Position numbers and translations under genes: made by a program
NCBI GenBank assembly: GCA_025362315.1
Contig: JANYGP010000019.1
Span: 103,608 to 167,607, forward strand
DNA: 64,000 nt
Direction of reading: 5' to 3'
From: Polaromonas sp.
GTDB lineage: Bacteria; Pseudomonadota; Gammaproteobacteria; Burkholderiales; Burkholderiaceae_C
Shown: piece by piece, positions 29,363 through 37,347 of the stretch
Layout of the letters: each line of letters starts with the position of its first letter
Position numbering within the stretch: position 1 is the stretch's first letter
The notes under the pieces: model-generated
Seen by the model: only the letters and a program-made list of their open reading frames with translations
What the model was told of the DNA's origin: nothing
Database searches by the model: none

Positions 29363-29848
29363 ATGCCTTCTTTTGACACTGTGCTCGAAGCGGACCTGGT
29401 CAAGGTCAAAAACGCCGTGGAAAACACGGGCAAAGAGATTGGCACGCGCTTTGATTTCAAGGGCACATCGGCGTCCATTGAACTGAAAGACAAGGAAATC
29501 ATTTTGATTGGCGACAGTGACTTTCAGCTGGACCAGATCAACGATATTTTGCGCAGCAAGCTGACCAAAGCGGCTGTTGATGCGCGCTTTCTGGACGTCG
29601 GCAAATCCACAAAAATTGGCGGTGACAAGGTCAAGCAGATAAACACAGTGCGCAACGGCATTGAAAGTGATCTGGCCAAAAAAATCCAGGTTTTGCTCAA
29701 GGGCAGCAAAATCAAGGTTCAGGGGGCCATTCAGGAAGACAAGGTACGCGTCACAGGCGGCAAACGTGACGATCTGCAGGCCGCTATGGCGCTGATCCGG
29801 TCCGAAAACGCAGACTTTCCGTTGAGCTTCAACAACTTTCGCGACTAA
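29363..29848 (+). CDS. yajQ: YajQ family nucleotide-binding protein
   Basis: 161 residues from the ATG at 29363 ([18 protein letters not shown]); the upstream extension in the ORF track is antisense to murB. The sequence is typical from end to end: [46 protein letters not shown], and the C-terminal [10 protein letters not shown]. Relatives bind cyclic di-GMP or RNA/tRNA and act in virulence or phage gene regulation. The aspartic protease gene starts 1 nt after its stop. Confidence 0.95.
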   Translation: MPSFDTVLEADLVKVKNAVENTGKEIGTRFDFKGTSASIELKDKEIILIGDSDFQLDQINDILRSKLTKAAVDARFLDVGKSTKIGGDKVKQINTVRNGIESDLAKKIQVLLKGSKIKVQGAIQEDKVRVTGGKRDDLQAAMALIRSENADFPLSFNNFRD

Positions 29849-29849
29849 A

Positions 29850-30530
29850 GTGTCGGCGCTCCGATCAGCTCAACGTTATTTGTGGCCATCCTTATGGGTG
29901 CTGTTGTCGATGACTTGCCCGACAGCGCAAGCCCAATCGGTTGCGCTAGTGGGCATGCTGGGCAACAGGGCGCTGCTGGTGGTCAATGGCGCTGCGCCTA
30001 AAACCGTTGCTGCAGGCGATACGCACGATGGCGTAAAAGTCCTGTCAACCAGCAATGACCAGGCAGTGATTGAGCAATCAGGAAAGCGATTTACCGTGCG
30101 CCTGGGTGACGCACCGGTACACCTGAGCGCAGCGAAAAACAGCGGTACAAATGGCGGCAAGGGCAACAAGATTTTCATGACGGCAGGCAGTGGCGGCCAT
30201 TTCATGACAGCAGGGCAAGTCAATGGTCGGGCTGTTCAGTTCATGGTCGATACTGGCGCATCCACGGTGGCCATGAGCGCCATGGACGCTGAGCGCGCCG
30301 GTTTGAATTACAAGGCAGGACAACCCGTGATGATGTCGACCGCCAACGGCGTGACTCAGGGTTTCAGGATCAAGCTTGATTCTGTGCGTGTGGGTGATGT
30401 CGAGGTGCTGGATGTTGATGCTGTCGTGACGCCTCAAGCCATGCCTTTCATACTCCTTGGCAACAGTTTTTTATCGCGCTTTCAGATGCTGCGTGACAAC
30501 GACCAGTTAACGCTGACCCGAAAATATTGA
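29850..30530 (+). CDS. Retropepsin-like aspartic protease (TIGR02281-type)
   Basis: 226 residues from a GTG one base after the yajQ stop, so translation is probably coupled. An N-terminal signal peptide or anchor (WPSLWVLLSMTCPTAQAQ) sends it to the periplasm. The single catalytic motif VQFMVDTGASTVAMS and the later FILLGNSFLSRFQM (hydrophobic-hydrophobic-Gly) are those of dimeric clan AA proteases. Before it is a small beta domain (VALVGMLGNRALLVVNG). The substrate is unknown. Confidence 0.9.
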   Translation: MSALRSAQRYLWPSLWVLLSMTCPTAQAQSVALVGMLGNRALLVVNGAAPKTVAAGDTHDGVKVLSTSNDQAVIEQSGKRFTVRLGDAPVHLSAAKNSGTNGGKGNKIFMTAGSGGHFMTAGQVNGRAVQFMVDTGASTVAMSAMDAERAGLNYKAGQPVMMSTANGVTQGFRIKLDSVRVGDVEVLDVDAVVTPQAMPFILLGNSFLSRFQMLRDNDQLTLTRKY

Positions 30531-30543
30531 AGCAAGCGCCAAG

Positions 30544-31191
30544 TCACTTGGTGCGTGGTTTCCCGAAGGTCAATCGTGACTCCGTCCCAGCGAGCAGTTT
30601 GTTGATGTTGTCCTTGTGCCTGACCACCAGCAGCATGCTGATCATGAAAATGGCCAGCAGCACACTTCGCTCTGAATACCAGACCACCCTGTCGCCCATC
30701 AGATAAAAAATCGGCGCAAAAGCAGCGCTGGCCATGGACGCTGCAGATGAAAATCGCGTGAACCACGCCACGATCAGCCAGGTTGCCAGTGTTGCCAGTC
30801 CGAGCAACCAGTCAACGCCCAGCAGCGCGCCAGCGGCGGTAGCCACACCCTTGCCGCCCTTGAAGCCAAAAAACAAGGGAAAGAGGTGGCCCAAAAAAGC
30901 TGCAAAAGCAACCGCAGCCAGTGTGCCGTCTTCCAGCCCAAAATCCTTGCCGAACCACTTGACCAGCACCACCGGCAACCAGCCCTTCAACGCATCCAGC
31001 AAAAGCGTGACCACAGCGGCCGTTTTACTGCCAGAGCGCAGCACATTGGTTGCACCCGGGTTATGACTGCCATAGCTGCGCGGATCTTTCAATCCCATCA
31101 CCCGGCTGACAATGACAGCAAAGGACAAAGAGCCCAGCAAATATGCGGCAATGACAGCGGCAACAGGGTAGGCGTAATTCAGATAGTCCAA
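30544..31191 (-). CDS. plsY: Glycerol-3-phosphate acyltransferase PlsY
   Basis: Inner-membrane enzyme that acylates glycerol 3-phosphate from acyl phosphate, starting phospholipid synthesis. Multiple membrane segments and the conserved loops YLLGSLSFAVIVSR, SHNPGATNVLR, LGHLFPLFFGFKGGKGVAT and VVRHKDNI identify it. I place the start at the TTG at 31191 (LDYLNYAYPVAAV) because GAAAGGA stands 6-7 nt before it and the membrane segment follows immediately as in relatives. The track start (also TTG, 31242) would add a KKRKKRKKRKK tail and overlap ybaK. About 215 residues. Confidence 0.93.
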   Translation of the reverse strand: MDYLNYAYPVAAVIAAYLLGSLSFAVIVSRVMGLKDPRSYGSHNPGATNVLRSGSKTAAVVTLLLDALKGWLPVVLVKWFGKDFGLEDGTLAAVAFAAFLGHLFPLFFGFKGGKGVATAAGALLGVDWLLGLATLATWLIVAWFTRFSSAASMASAAFAPIFYLMGDRVVWYSERSVLLAIFMISMLLVVRHKDNINKLLAGTESRLTFGKPRTK

Positions 31192-31234
31192 GTCAAATCC
31201 TTTCTTTCGTTTTTTTCGTTTTTTTCGTTTTTTG

Positions 31235-31738
31235 TCATTCAATCAGCGCACATTGAATTGGCACTGCGCCCATCAAAGACACGCACACTTGTGGATCAAT
31301 GCCAATCAGAAAGCCGCGTCTGCCGCCGTTGATTGCAATTTCAGGCAGCGCAAGAATACTCTGTTCAATGTACACAGGCATTGACTTGCGGGTGGCAAAT
31401 GGCGAAGTGCCGCCTATCAGGTAACCGCTGTGCCTGGTGGCAACTTCGGGCTTGCAGGGCTGCACTGATTTGGCACCGATTTGGCGGGCCAGGTTTTTGG
31501 TCGATACAAGCCGGTTGCCATGCATCAGCACCAGCAGCGGATGTGCATCCTGGTCCTGCATCACCAGTGTTTTGATCACGGTTGATGGGTCCAGTCCCAG
31601 CACCTGGGCGCTGTGCTGGGCTCCGCCATGTTCAATGTATTCGTAGGCATGCTCAGTGAAGGCGATGCCGTGAATTTTCAAAAAATGGGTAGCGGGTGTT
31701 TCACTGATGTGCCGTTGCTGATGCTGATGCCGGGTCAT
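31235..31738 (-). CDS. ybaK: Cys-tRNA(Pro) deacylase YbaK/EbsC
   Basis: Hydrolyses mischarged Cys-tRNA(Pro). 167 residues with YIEHGGAQHSAQVLGLDPSTVIKTLVM, the key lysine in that segment, and PEVATRHSGYLIGGTSPFATRKSMPVYIE, typical of YbaK. It lies upstream of plsY and downstream of the aldo/keto reductase on the same strand, with 21 nt to the latter, so the three may be co-transcribed. Confidence 0.94.
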   Translation of the reverse strand: MTRHQHQQRHISETPATHFLKIHGIAFTEHAYEYIEHGGAQHSAQVLGLDPSTVIKTLVMQDQDAHPLLVLMHGNRLVSTKNLARQIGAKSVQPCKPEVATRHSGYLIGGTSPFATRKSMPVYIEQSILALPEIAINGGRRGFLIGIDPQVCVSLMGAVPIQCALIE

Positions 31739-31759
31739 GGCCGCCGCCTCTTGATGGCG

Positions 31760-32824
31760 TTACTGCGCAGGGTCACGTATATCCAGGCGAATCTGGTCAA
31801 TTTTGGCCAGTATTTCGGCAGTCAAAACCGTGCCGTAGGCGATGATGTTTTCATCCAGTTGGGCTACCGACGTCACGCCGATGATGGTGCTGGTGACCTG
31901 CCATTTGGTGTAGCAAAACGCCAGCGCCATTTGGGTCGGGGTCATGCCGTTGGCAGTTGCCAGCGCGTTGTAGCGTTTGGCTGCAGCAAGAGATTCAGGC
32001 CTGCCCCAACGCTGCTTTTGCATGCTTTCAAACAGGCTCATGCGCCCCGTGTTCTTATGCTGCGGATGGGTGATGCCGTGGGTATCGTATTTGCCAGTCA
32101 GCAAGCCAAAACCCAGCGGTGAATAAGCCAGCAGCGACACGCCCAGGCGGTGCAGGGTCTCGTCCAGTCCGTTTTCATAGGCGCGGTTGATCAGGCAATA
32201 TGGATTTTGCACGGCAGCAATTTGAGGCAAGCCATGCTGCTGTGCCAGCCTCACGAATTCATGCACACCGTAAGGCGTTTCATTGGACAGGCCAATGGCA
32301 CGCACCTTGCCAGCTTTAACCAGTGTGCCAAGGGCTTCGAGTTGCGTGTGGATGCTGGACACCACCTTGTCATTGGCCGGATCAAAATACATGGCACCAA
32401 ACATGGGCACATTGCGCGCCGGCCAGTGAATCTGGTACAGATCAATCACGTCCGTTTGCAGCCGTTTTAAACTGCCTTCGCAAGCACCCACGATGTCTTG
32501 TGCTGTGAGGTCCGGGCTACCACCCCTGATCCACGGCATACCACGCGCCGGGCCAGCAACTTTGGTGGCCAGCACCCACTTGTTCCTGGCCGAAGGATTT
32601 TTAGCAAACCAGTTACCCAAAATCGCTTCTGTGGCCCCAAATGTCTCAGCTCGCGCGGGGACCGAATACATTTCGGCTGCGTCCATGAAGTTGATGCCGC
32701 GCTCCGTGGCCGAGTCAAGAATTTTGTGCGCGTCAGTTTCGGCAACCTGCTCGCCAAATGTCATGGTGCCCAGACAAATGGGTGTTACTTTCAAGTCGCT
32801 CTGGCCGAGTTGTATGCTTTTCAT
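31760..32824 (-). CDS. Aldo/keto reductase, Tas-like
   Basis: 354 residues from the ATG at 32824 (MKSIQLGQSDLKVTPICLGTMTFG). The track's 49-residue upstream extension lacks family similarity and is discarded. AKR signatures: FMDAAEMYSV (catalytic Asp and Tyr), lysine in VLATKVAGP, and DVIDLYQIHWPARNVPMFG with His; then RAIGLSNETPYG. NADPH-dependent reductase acting in the cytoplasm; the Tas subgroup has no settled substrate. First gene of a possible aldo/keto reductase-ybaK-plsY line. Confidence 0.92.
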   Translation of the reverse strand: MKSIQLGQSDLKVTPICLGTMTFGEQVAETDAHKILDSATERGINFMDAAEMYSVPARAETFGATEAILGNWFAKNPSARNKWVLATKVAGPARGMPWIRGGSPDLTAQDIVGACEGSLKRLQTDVIDLYQIHWPARNVPMFGAMYFDPANDKVVSSIHTQLEALGTLVKAGKVRAIGLSNETPYGVHEFVRLAQQHGLPQIAAVQNPYCLINRAYENGLDETLHRLGVSLLAYSPLGFGLLTGKYDTHGITHPQHKNTGRMSLFESMQKQRWGRPESLAAAKRYNALATANGMTPTQMALAFCYTKWQVTSTIIGVTSVAQLDENIIAYGTVLTAEILAKIDQIRLDIRDPAQ

Positions 32825-33002
32825 GTGAGTGATGCGTTTGATGTTTAAGTGCATTTTAGAGCTTTGATGAATTGCAAACATCAATATATGTAACTTTTTG
32901 CGGCATTTCCTTACAAGCTGACACTGTTGATTTGTACTACTCTTTCTACTTGCAAATTTGCAGTCATCCAAGTCTTTTTACCCACCGCATCAGGAGAATC
33001 TT

Positions 33003-33665
33003 ATGAAATCAATCACCCAATCCGCAAGTTGCATCGCCGTGGCAATTGCCATGCTGTCAGGCTGTGCCAACATGACTGAAACCCAGCAAGGCACTGCCAG
33101 GGGCGCAGGCATCGGCGCAGTAGCAGGCGCGGTCTTGGGCGCAGCCGTTGGCGGCTCCAGAGGCGCGGCCACAGGTGCCGTGTTGGGCGGCGCAGCGGGA
33201 GCCGTTGGTGGCAACATCTGGTCAAAGAAGATGCAGGACCAAAAAGTGGCGATGGAAAAAGCAACCGTTGGCACCGGCGTGGCAGTGACCCAGACATCAG
33301 ATAACCGCCTGAAGCTGGATATCCCCAGCGACGTTTCATTTGACGTGGGCCGCTCTGATATCAAATCTAATTTTGGCCCGATTTTGAATCAGTTCGGCAG
33401 CACGCTCATACAGCACCCGGAGACCAACATCAGCATCACCGGACACACTGACAGCACCGGTTCGGACAGTATCAACAATCCGTTGTCAGTGGACCGTGCA
33501 AATGCTGCGCGCGACTTTCTGGTTGGGCGCGGCGTGGCCCGCAACCGGATCATTACCGACGGCCGTGGCTCGCGCGAGCCAGTTGCAGACAACGGTACAT
33601 CGCAGGGGCGCGACAAAAATCGCCGGATTGAAATTTATGTAGCTGAGCTGGCACCTGCCAAATAA
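33003..33665 (+). CDS. OmpA-family lipoprotein with glycine zipper (YiaD-like)
   Basis: 220 residues from the ATG at 33003, preceded by a good Shine-Dalgarno (CAGGAGAATCTT). A lipoprotein signal ending in the lipobox LSGC (Cys ~20), a glycine-zipper segment (GAGIGAVAGAVLGAAVGGSRGAATGAVLGG) and a C-terminal OmpA peptidoglycan-binding domain (FDVGRSDIKSNF, ISITGHTDSTGS, NNPLSVDRANAARDFL, NRRIEIYV). It likely anchors the outer membrane to the cell wall. A strong terminator follows. Confidence 0.93.
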   Translation: MKSITQSASCIAVAIAMLSGCANMTETQQGTARGAGIGAVAGAVLGAAVGGSRGAATGAVLGGAAGAVGGNIWSKKMQDQKVAMEKATVGTGVAVTQTSDNRLKLDIPSDVSFDVGRSDIKSNFGPILNQFGSTLIQHPETNISITGHTDSTGSDSINNPLSVDRANAARDFLVGRGVARNRIITDGRGSREPVADNGTSQGRDKNRRIEIYVAELAPAK

Positions 33666-33684
33666 CAAACTGCGCTGACTTTTT

Positions 33685-33711
33685 TAAAAAGCACCCTCGG
33701 GTGCTTTTTTT
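33685..33711 (+). terminator. Rho-independent terminator
   Basis: AAAAGCACCCTCGGGTGCTTTTTTT: a 7-8-bp perfect stem with tetraloop-sized centre and T-run, 20 bases after the OmpA-lipoprotein stop. Confidence 0.93.
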
Positions 33712-33789
33712 ACGCGTATTGATATTTGCAAGGCGCGAGCATTAATTTGGAAAAAATCGAAATTAAGCTGTGATTTCGACATCAAAAGA

Positions 33790-33836
33790 GGCTATAGCGC
33801 ATGTGATACGGGCGCTAGCAGCTCCGAAATCAGGAG
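33790..33836. repeat. Dispersed ~45-bp repeat, copy G
   Basis: GGCTATAGCGCATGTGATACG, then GGCGCTAGCAGCTCC and the arm GAAATCAGGAGC. Same orientation as copies A and B, next to the ligase pseudogene. Confidence 0.8.
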
Positions 33837-33840
33837 CAAG

Positions 33841-34144
33841 TTACATAGATATCTTGGCCACAATGCCATGTGCTTTGTCTGGTTTGCTCCCCCCCGCAGT
33901 ATTGGCAATTGCCGGGTGTTTGAACAGGTAGCTTTCAATCTTGGCTGGGGCAACGCAGTAGCCAGCAGCTTTGAAAATATTGTCTGCCCTACCCCCTGTT
34001 ACTACAGTTAACTTGATGCATCGCGCGTGGCCATGTCGTGTACGCCACTGCGATTTAAAATCGTTGCGGCATCACGATAGCCATTCTGTCACCACGCTTT
34101 ATGCCTATCCCAATAGGCACATGGATAAGGGCATCAGTTACGTT
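33841..34144 (-). pseudogene. AMP-dependent acyl-CoA ligase remnant
   Basis: Two pieces of an acyl-CoA synthetase (acetyl/medium-chain or benzoate-CoA ligase type) survive on the minus strand. The first (34144 to ~34045) reads ...IGIKRGDRMAIVMPQRF, then a stop where relatives have Glu, then IAVAY; this is the family's N-terminal 'GIKRGDRVAIVMPQRFET'. The second (33994-33841) reads GRADNIFKAAGYCVAPAKIE and LFKHPAIANTA...DKAHGIVAKI, the C-terminal AMP-ligase motif 'GRxDDxxKxxGYRI'. About 400 residues between them, including the P-loop, are missing. Clearly non-functional. Confidence 0.75.
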
Positions 34145-34376
34145 TTTAATTCAAGCAAGGCATGAAAAGTGGCCTGAGCGACGATATCATCTGCGCATAC
34201 AGCTACATCATTGATAGCGCTTGGTTACTGCCATCATGTCGTGCCCAGCAGCAACAACAGACTCAGGTGAAGTTGAATATTCATCAACCTGCCATGTAGA
34301 AGTTTGACTCAGTTGCGCATAAACATCTGTTGGTTGGTCACGGTTTTGACTTCGCTTGTCCGGATGTTTCTTTATC

Positions 34377-35303
34377 ATGGGGCCAATGTACAAAGAAAAA
34401 CGCACTTCCCGCAGCGAGCTTGTCCGCATTCGCTCTTTGAGTTATCACGTCCGTGTCTGGCAAGGCACACCGCCTGGCAAAACTTTGCCTCCGCTGGTTA
34501 TGGTGCATGGCTGGATGGACGTCGCTGCGTCGTATCAATTCATGGTCGATGCATTGAGTGATGCATTTGCAGAGCATCGCACCCTCATTGCACCGGACTG
34601 GCGCGGCTTTGGCTTGACCGATGGCAATGCTGACAATTACTGGCTACCCGACTACTTGGCTGATCTTGATTTTTTGATCGATCACTACGCCAAAGATCAA
34701 GCCATTGACCTGGTCGGCCACAGCATGGGCGGCAATGTGGCGATGGTTTACGCAGGCGTGCGGCCCGAGCGCATCCGGCGGCTTGTCAACCTGGAAGGCT
34801 TCGGTTTGCCGCCAAGTTTGCCTGCCCAGGCACCCACCCGATATGCCAAGTGGATGGACCAGTTGAAAAGTTTGCACAGGGGCGAGCTGGATTTAAAAGC
34901 ATATGACGATGTAACGGGCGTTGTCAGGCGTTTGATGAAAACCAATCCCCGCCTCAGCGAAGACAAAGCCAACTGGCTGGCCAGCCACTGGTCCAGGCAA
35001 AATGCAGATGGTCAATGGCAAATACTGGGTGCGCCCGGCCACAAAGTCATCAACGCCAATATTTATCAGGCGCCTGAAACACTGGAAATCTACAAACGCA
35101 TCACGGCTCCAGTACTGGCAGTTGAAGCGTCAGAAGATTCACTCGAAAAGTGGAACCAGGGCCGGTACACCCTGGCCGACTATCACGAACGCTTGAAATT
35201 GGTCCCAAATGCCCGCGTAGCCAAGATCAACGACGCCGGCCACATGCTGCACCACGACCAGCCCGAACAATTGGCCAGCATGATTGAGGATTTTTTAAGT
35301 TGA
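34377..35303 (+). CDS. Alpha/beta hydrolase
   Basis: About 308 residues from the ATG at 34377 (MGPMYKEKRT) or the ATG three codons later. Alpha/beta-hydrolase fold: oxyanion segment MVHGWMD, DWRGFGLTD, nucleophile elbow VGHSMGGN (Ser), and the C-terminal catalytic His in INDAGHMLHHDQPE. No signal peptide. The substrate is unknown; relatives are esterases and haloalkane-dehalogenase-like enzymes. Just beyond its stop lies the left end of the ssrA-integrated element, whose duplicated hairpin may serve as its terminator. Confidence 0.9.
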   Translation: MGPMYKEKRTSRSELVRIRSLSYHVRVWQGTPPGKTLPPLVMVHGWMDVAASYQFMVDALSDAFAEHRTLIAPDWRGFGLTDGNADNYWLPDYLADLDFLIDHYAKDQAIDLVGHSMGGNVAMVYAGVRPERIRRLVNLEGFGLPPSLPAQAPTRYAKWMDQLKSLHRGELDLKAYDDVTGVVRRLMKTNPRLSEDKANWLASHWSRQNADGQWQILGAPGHKVINANIYQAPETLEIYKRITAPVLAVEASEDSLEKWNQGRYTLADYHERLKLVPNARVAKINDAGHMLHHDQPEQLASMIEDFLS

Positions 35304-35361
35304 CCGCTCTGCGAATTAGCGCTGATGTGAGTGCGCAGCACCGTTAAATCTACAAAGAGGG

Positions 35362-35419
35362 AAAGGCCGCTAACTGGTTGTTGTTAGCGGCCTTTATACA
35401 GTGTGCTGGTGGGCTGGGG
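35362..35419. other. attL: duplicated tmRNA 3' end and terminator
   Basis: GGCCGCTAAC...GTTAGCGGCC hairpin and CAGTGTGCTGGTGG match the true ssrA end at 40312-40370 with one substitution (loop G for A) and one missing base (GGGCTGGGG against GGAGCTGGGG). After CTGGGG the similarity stops. Confidence 0.88.
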
Positions 35420-35422
35420 TCA

Positions 35423-36050
35423 ATTGAATGATGGCTTGAAACCCGCATAAATGCTAGGTTTCTGAAAATCAGAGAACAGTTTGTACCCCCGTCTGTACCC
35501 CCGCCTTGCCATTGATACCCCCGGATCATTCGCTGATTATTTGATTGTTTTCAAACCGGGAATTTTTTCTCTGCGTGAGGTACTGTGTGGTTTACCGCTT
35601 GCCAATGTGCCAGAGATCAAAGGCCCCCTACCCCGCGCTGCCGGGCTTTACGACCTTATAAACCTAGCCCATGCACCCCTGTGCATCAAGCCAACTGTTA
35701 ACCATTTAACAAACCCACTGACTAGCGCGGCTTCAGGCTCGATTCGACCCGTAGTAGCCCTTGCGCGTGGAAGTACCTTGACAGGGGCTACCCCGGTATC
35801 AATCACAGCGTGTCCCCCTCGTGGTGCTTGCGTTTTAATTCTGAGTAAGCGCTCGCCGCCGTTTTCTGCTAATCATGTTTTTAATAGGCCCGCGTTGGTC
35901 ATTGCAAGTCAGCAAAGCAGCAGAGATACAAAACAGAGAATGGCTATTCTATAAAGATGTCCACGGCTGAAACAATGAAACCCCTTAAAAAGTGGCCTAC
36001 AAGTCCACGGCTGAAACCATACCCCTGCTTTTCGGGGCTGTATTGTTTCC
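35423..36050. other. Left part of the island, no certain gene
   Basis: A 157-codon plus-strand ORF (35481-35954) starts within the GTACCCCC repeats and shows no family similarity. On the opposite strand a frame open from about 35876 to 35648 (GTG at 35806) encodes a plausible 52-residue peptide containing KVLPRARATTGRIEPEAAL; all other island genes read on that strand. I cannot decide between them, and neither may be real. Repeats at both edges are listed separately. Confidence 0.4.
35483..35522. repeat. GTACCCCC repeats near attL (candidate integrase arm sites)
   Basis: GTACCCCC at 35483-35490 and 35495-35502 and the variant ATACCCCC at 35515-35522, 64 bases inside attL. The same octamer occurs four times near the other end of the island. 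Confidence 0.7.
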
Positions 36051-36090
36051 CTAGTGGACTTGTAGCGCGTTGCATGTTTCAGCCGTGGAC
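35959..36090. repeat. Iteron-like 15-bp repeat triplet
   Basis: GTCCACGGCTGAAAC occurs exactly at 35959-35973 and 36003-36017 and inverted at 36076-36090. A second inverted pair, CTACAAGTCCA / TGGACTTGTAG (35998-36008 and 36056-36066), is nested within. The third copy overlaps the 3' coding end of the 171-aa gene (as STAET). Position downstream of the overlapping small genes suggests a replication origin, protein-binding array or terminator. Confidence 0.75.
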
Positions 36091-36566
36091 AAAGGAATGT
36101 GTTTCTCAGTTGCAGGCCGCCCGCCGTTGGACAGTGTCCAGTCGCGCTTTATTTTGATGGTGGGCATGGCCAGCGGTGTGTTGGCCAGGTACGCCTTGGG
36201 TTTAAAGCAGGCCAGCGCTTCAGGGTCAAACTTGGGCGATACGTCTAATGCAAACCAGGTCAACGCCAGCAGCTCGCACGTACTGGGCATATGGCCTTTG
36301 CGCGTGACGTACACCAACCCGGCGGCTATCAATTCAGCCTTGCAGCGCCACAGCGTGGTTCGAGACTTCCAGCCCCGCCTGCTGACCACAGCCCATGCCA
36401 CTGTTAAATTGCCGTTGTTATTGCCCCGATACTGCCCTACCAGCTCCAGCAGCAACTTGCAGGCGTGTGGGCTTAGGGCAGTGAAGGCCGGGCCTTCAAA
36501 CACGCTGTGAACAATGCCTGTAAAGCTCTCGGTGTACTTGCTGCCTTTGTGTCTATTGCTCCCCAT
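36051..36566 (-). CDS. Island protein, possible replication/winged-helix protein (171 aa)
   Basis: Start set at ATG 36566 (MGSNRHKGSKYTESFTGIV); the longer ORF of the track is the neighbour's antiframe. The middle part (FTALSPHACKLLLELVGQYRGNNNGNLTVAW, then WKSRTTLWRCKAELIAAGLVYVTRKG) has the look of a winged helix-turn-helix, resembling the N-terminal domain of some phage and plasmid replication proteins. The family is not certain. It overlaps the upstream 126-aa gene by 14 nt. The C-terminus STAETCNALQVH is encoded by the iteron-like repeat. Confidence 0.7.
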   Translation of the reverse strand: MGSNRHKGSKYTESFTGIVHSVFEGPAFTALSPHACKLLLELVGQYRGNNNGNLTVAWAVVSRRGWKSRTTLWRCKAELIAAGLVYVTRKGHMPSTCELLALTWFALDVSPKFDPEALACFKPKAYLANTPLAMPTIKIKRDWTLSNGGRPATEKHIPLSTAETCNALQVH

Positions 36567-36933
36567 GGCTTGCAACCCCACCGCTGTTGGCTTGGCCTGC
36601 CATGCTGTCCAGCAAGTACAAACCCACGCGGTGGCGAACGCCCGCCTCGGTAACCACCGTTTGCCAATGCGTTGTGATTTTGTGGCCCTGCTTGCGCAGC
36701 TGCAACACACGCGCCGGGCAGTGGTACACGTCCAGGTAGCGCATGGCCTCAAACGTGGTCACTGGGTAGCGTGACAACGCCTCCAGCAGCCGGGCAGCTT
36801 GGGAACGACTGGCTGTGCCTTTAAAATCAAGATTGATAGCTTGCAGGGCTGCCTTTTTGTCAAAAGAGGCGGCCTTCTTTTTGTCTGGCTCGGTTTCTTT
36901 GTTCGGCTCGGTGGGGCTTTGAAGCATATTCAT
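36553..36933 (-). CDS. Island helix-turn-helix protein (126 aa)
   Basis: Begins with a charged, disordered-looking stretch (NKETEPDKKKAASFDKKAA), then a compact domain with SRSQAARLLEALSRYPVTTFEAMRYLDVYHCPARVLQLRKQGHKI. This is the helix-turn-helix/winged-helix pattern seen in small phage-island proteins that recur beside integrases. The start overlaps the previous gene's stop as ATGA, and its end overlaps the next gene, so the three are translationally coupled. Role unknown; DNA binding is inferred. Confidence 0.75.
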   Translation of the reverse strand: MNMLQSPTEPNKETEPDKKKAASFDKKAALQAINLDFKGTASRSQAARLLEALSRYPVTTFEAMRYLDVYHCPARVLQLRKQGHKITTHWQTVVTEAGVRHRVGLYLLDSMAGQANSGGVASHGEQ

Positions 36934-37217
36934 GGCGCGGCCTCCAGCTCTTCAAGGTGGGCCAGAAGTTGCTGGGCATCGGCGCGGGTAGGCAGGCTGC
37001 GCACCAGCCCATACCGCGCCGCGTAGTAGGTAACTGGCCCGTCGTTGGGGTCGGTGCGGCTTAGTTGGTAGCCAGCCAGCGCAAACCGCGCCACCAGCGT
37101 GGCAAACGCTTTACCGCTGCGCTGCCCAGTTGGGTAGTCCAGGTCATTGATAACGCTCGCAAGGGCCGGGCTGGCCAGGCTAGGGGCGGTAGCCAAAGTG
37201 TCTGGGGTGTCGTTCAT
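36930..37217 (-). CDS. Island hypothetical protein (95 aa)
   Basis: Start set at the ATG at 37217 (MNDTPDTLATAPSLASPALAS). The second half, GKAFATLVARFALAGYQLSRTDPNDGPVTYYAARYGLVRSLPTRADAQQLLAHLEELE, resembles small phage/plasmid accessory proteins that pass a host-sequence-like 'YYAxRWGLxRxL' motif, but no function is established. It is the first gene of the coupled trio 95-126-171 aa. Confidence 0.7.
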   Translation of the reverse strand: MNDTPDTLATAPSLASPALASVINDLDYPTGQRSGKAFATLVARFALAGYQLSRTDPNDGPVTYYAARYGLVRSLPTRADAQQLLAHLEELEAAP

Positions 37218-37271
37218 ACCAGCCCCCTGACTGAAGCGGCAAAAAGAACCGCTACTTTGAGCATAAATCGC

Positions 37272-37312
37272 GCTGTAGCCCAATAGATACGGGCGCAAGC
37301 AGCTATTAATTT
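37272..37312. repeat. Dispersed ~45-bp repeat, copy H (inside the island)
   Basis: GCTGTAGCCCAATAGATACG then GGCGCAAGCAGCTATTAATTT, a full copy in the same orientation as A, B and G, located just upstream of the coupled trio. Confidence 0.8.
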
Positions 37313-37347
37313 AGGACGGTTTAGTGTGCTGTACATGGCAAGCCCCT

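Noticed and set aside
35957-36157. 66-codon plus ORF starting MSTAETMKPL in the island
   Set aside because: It begins in an iteron-like repeat and overlaps the 171-aa gene antisense; no family and no good ribosome site.
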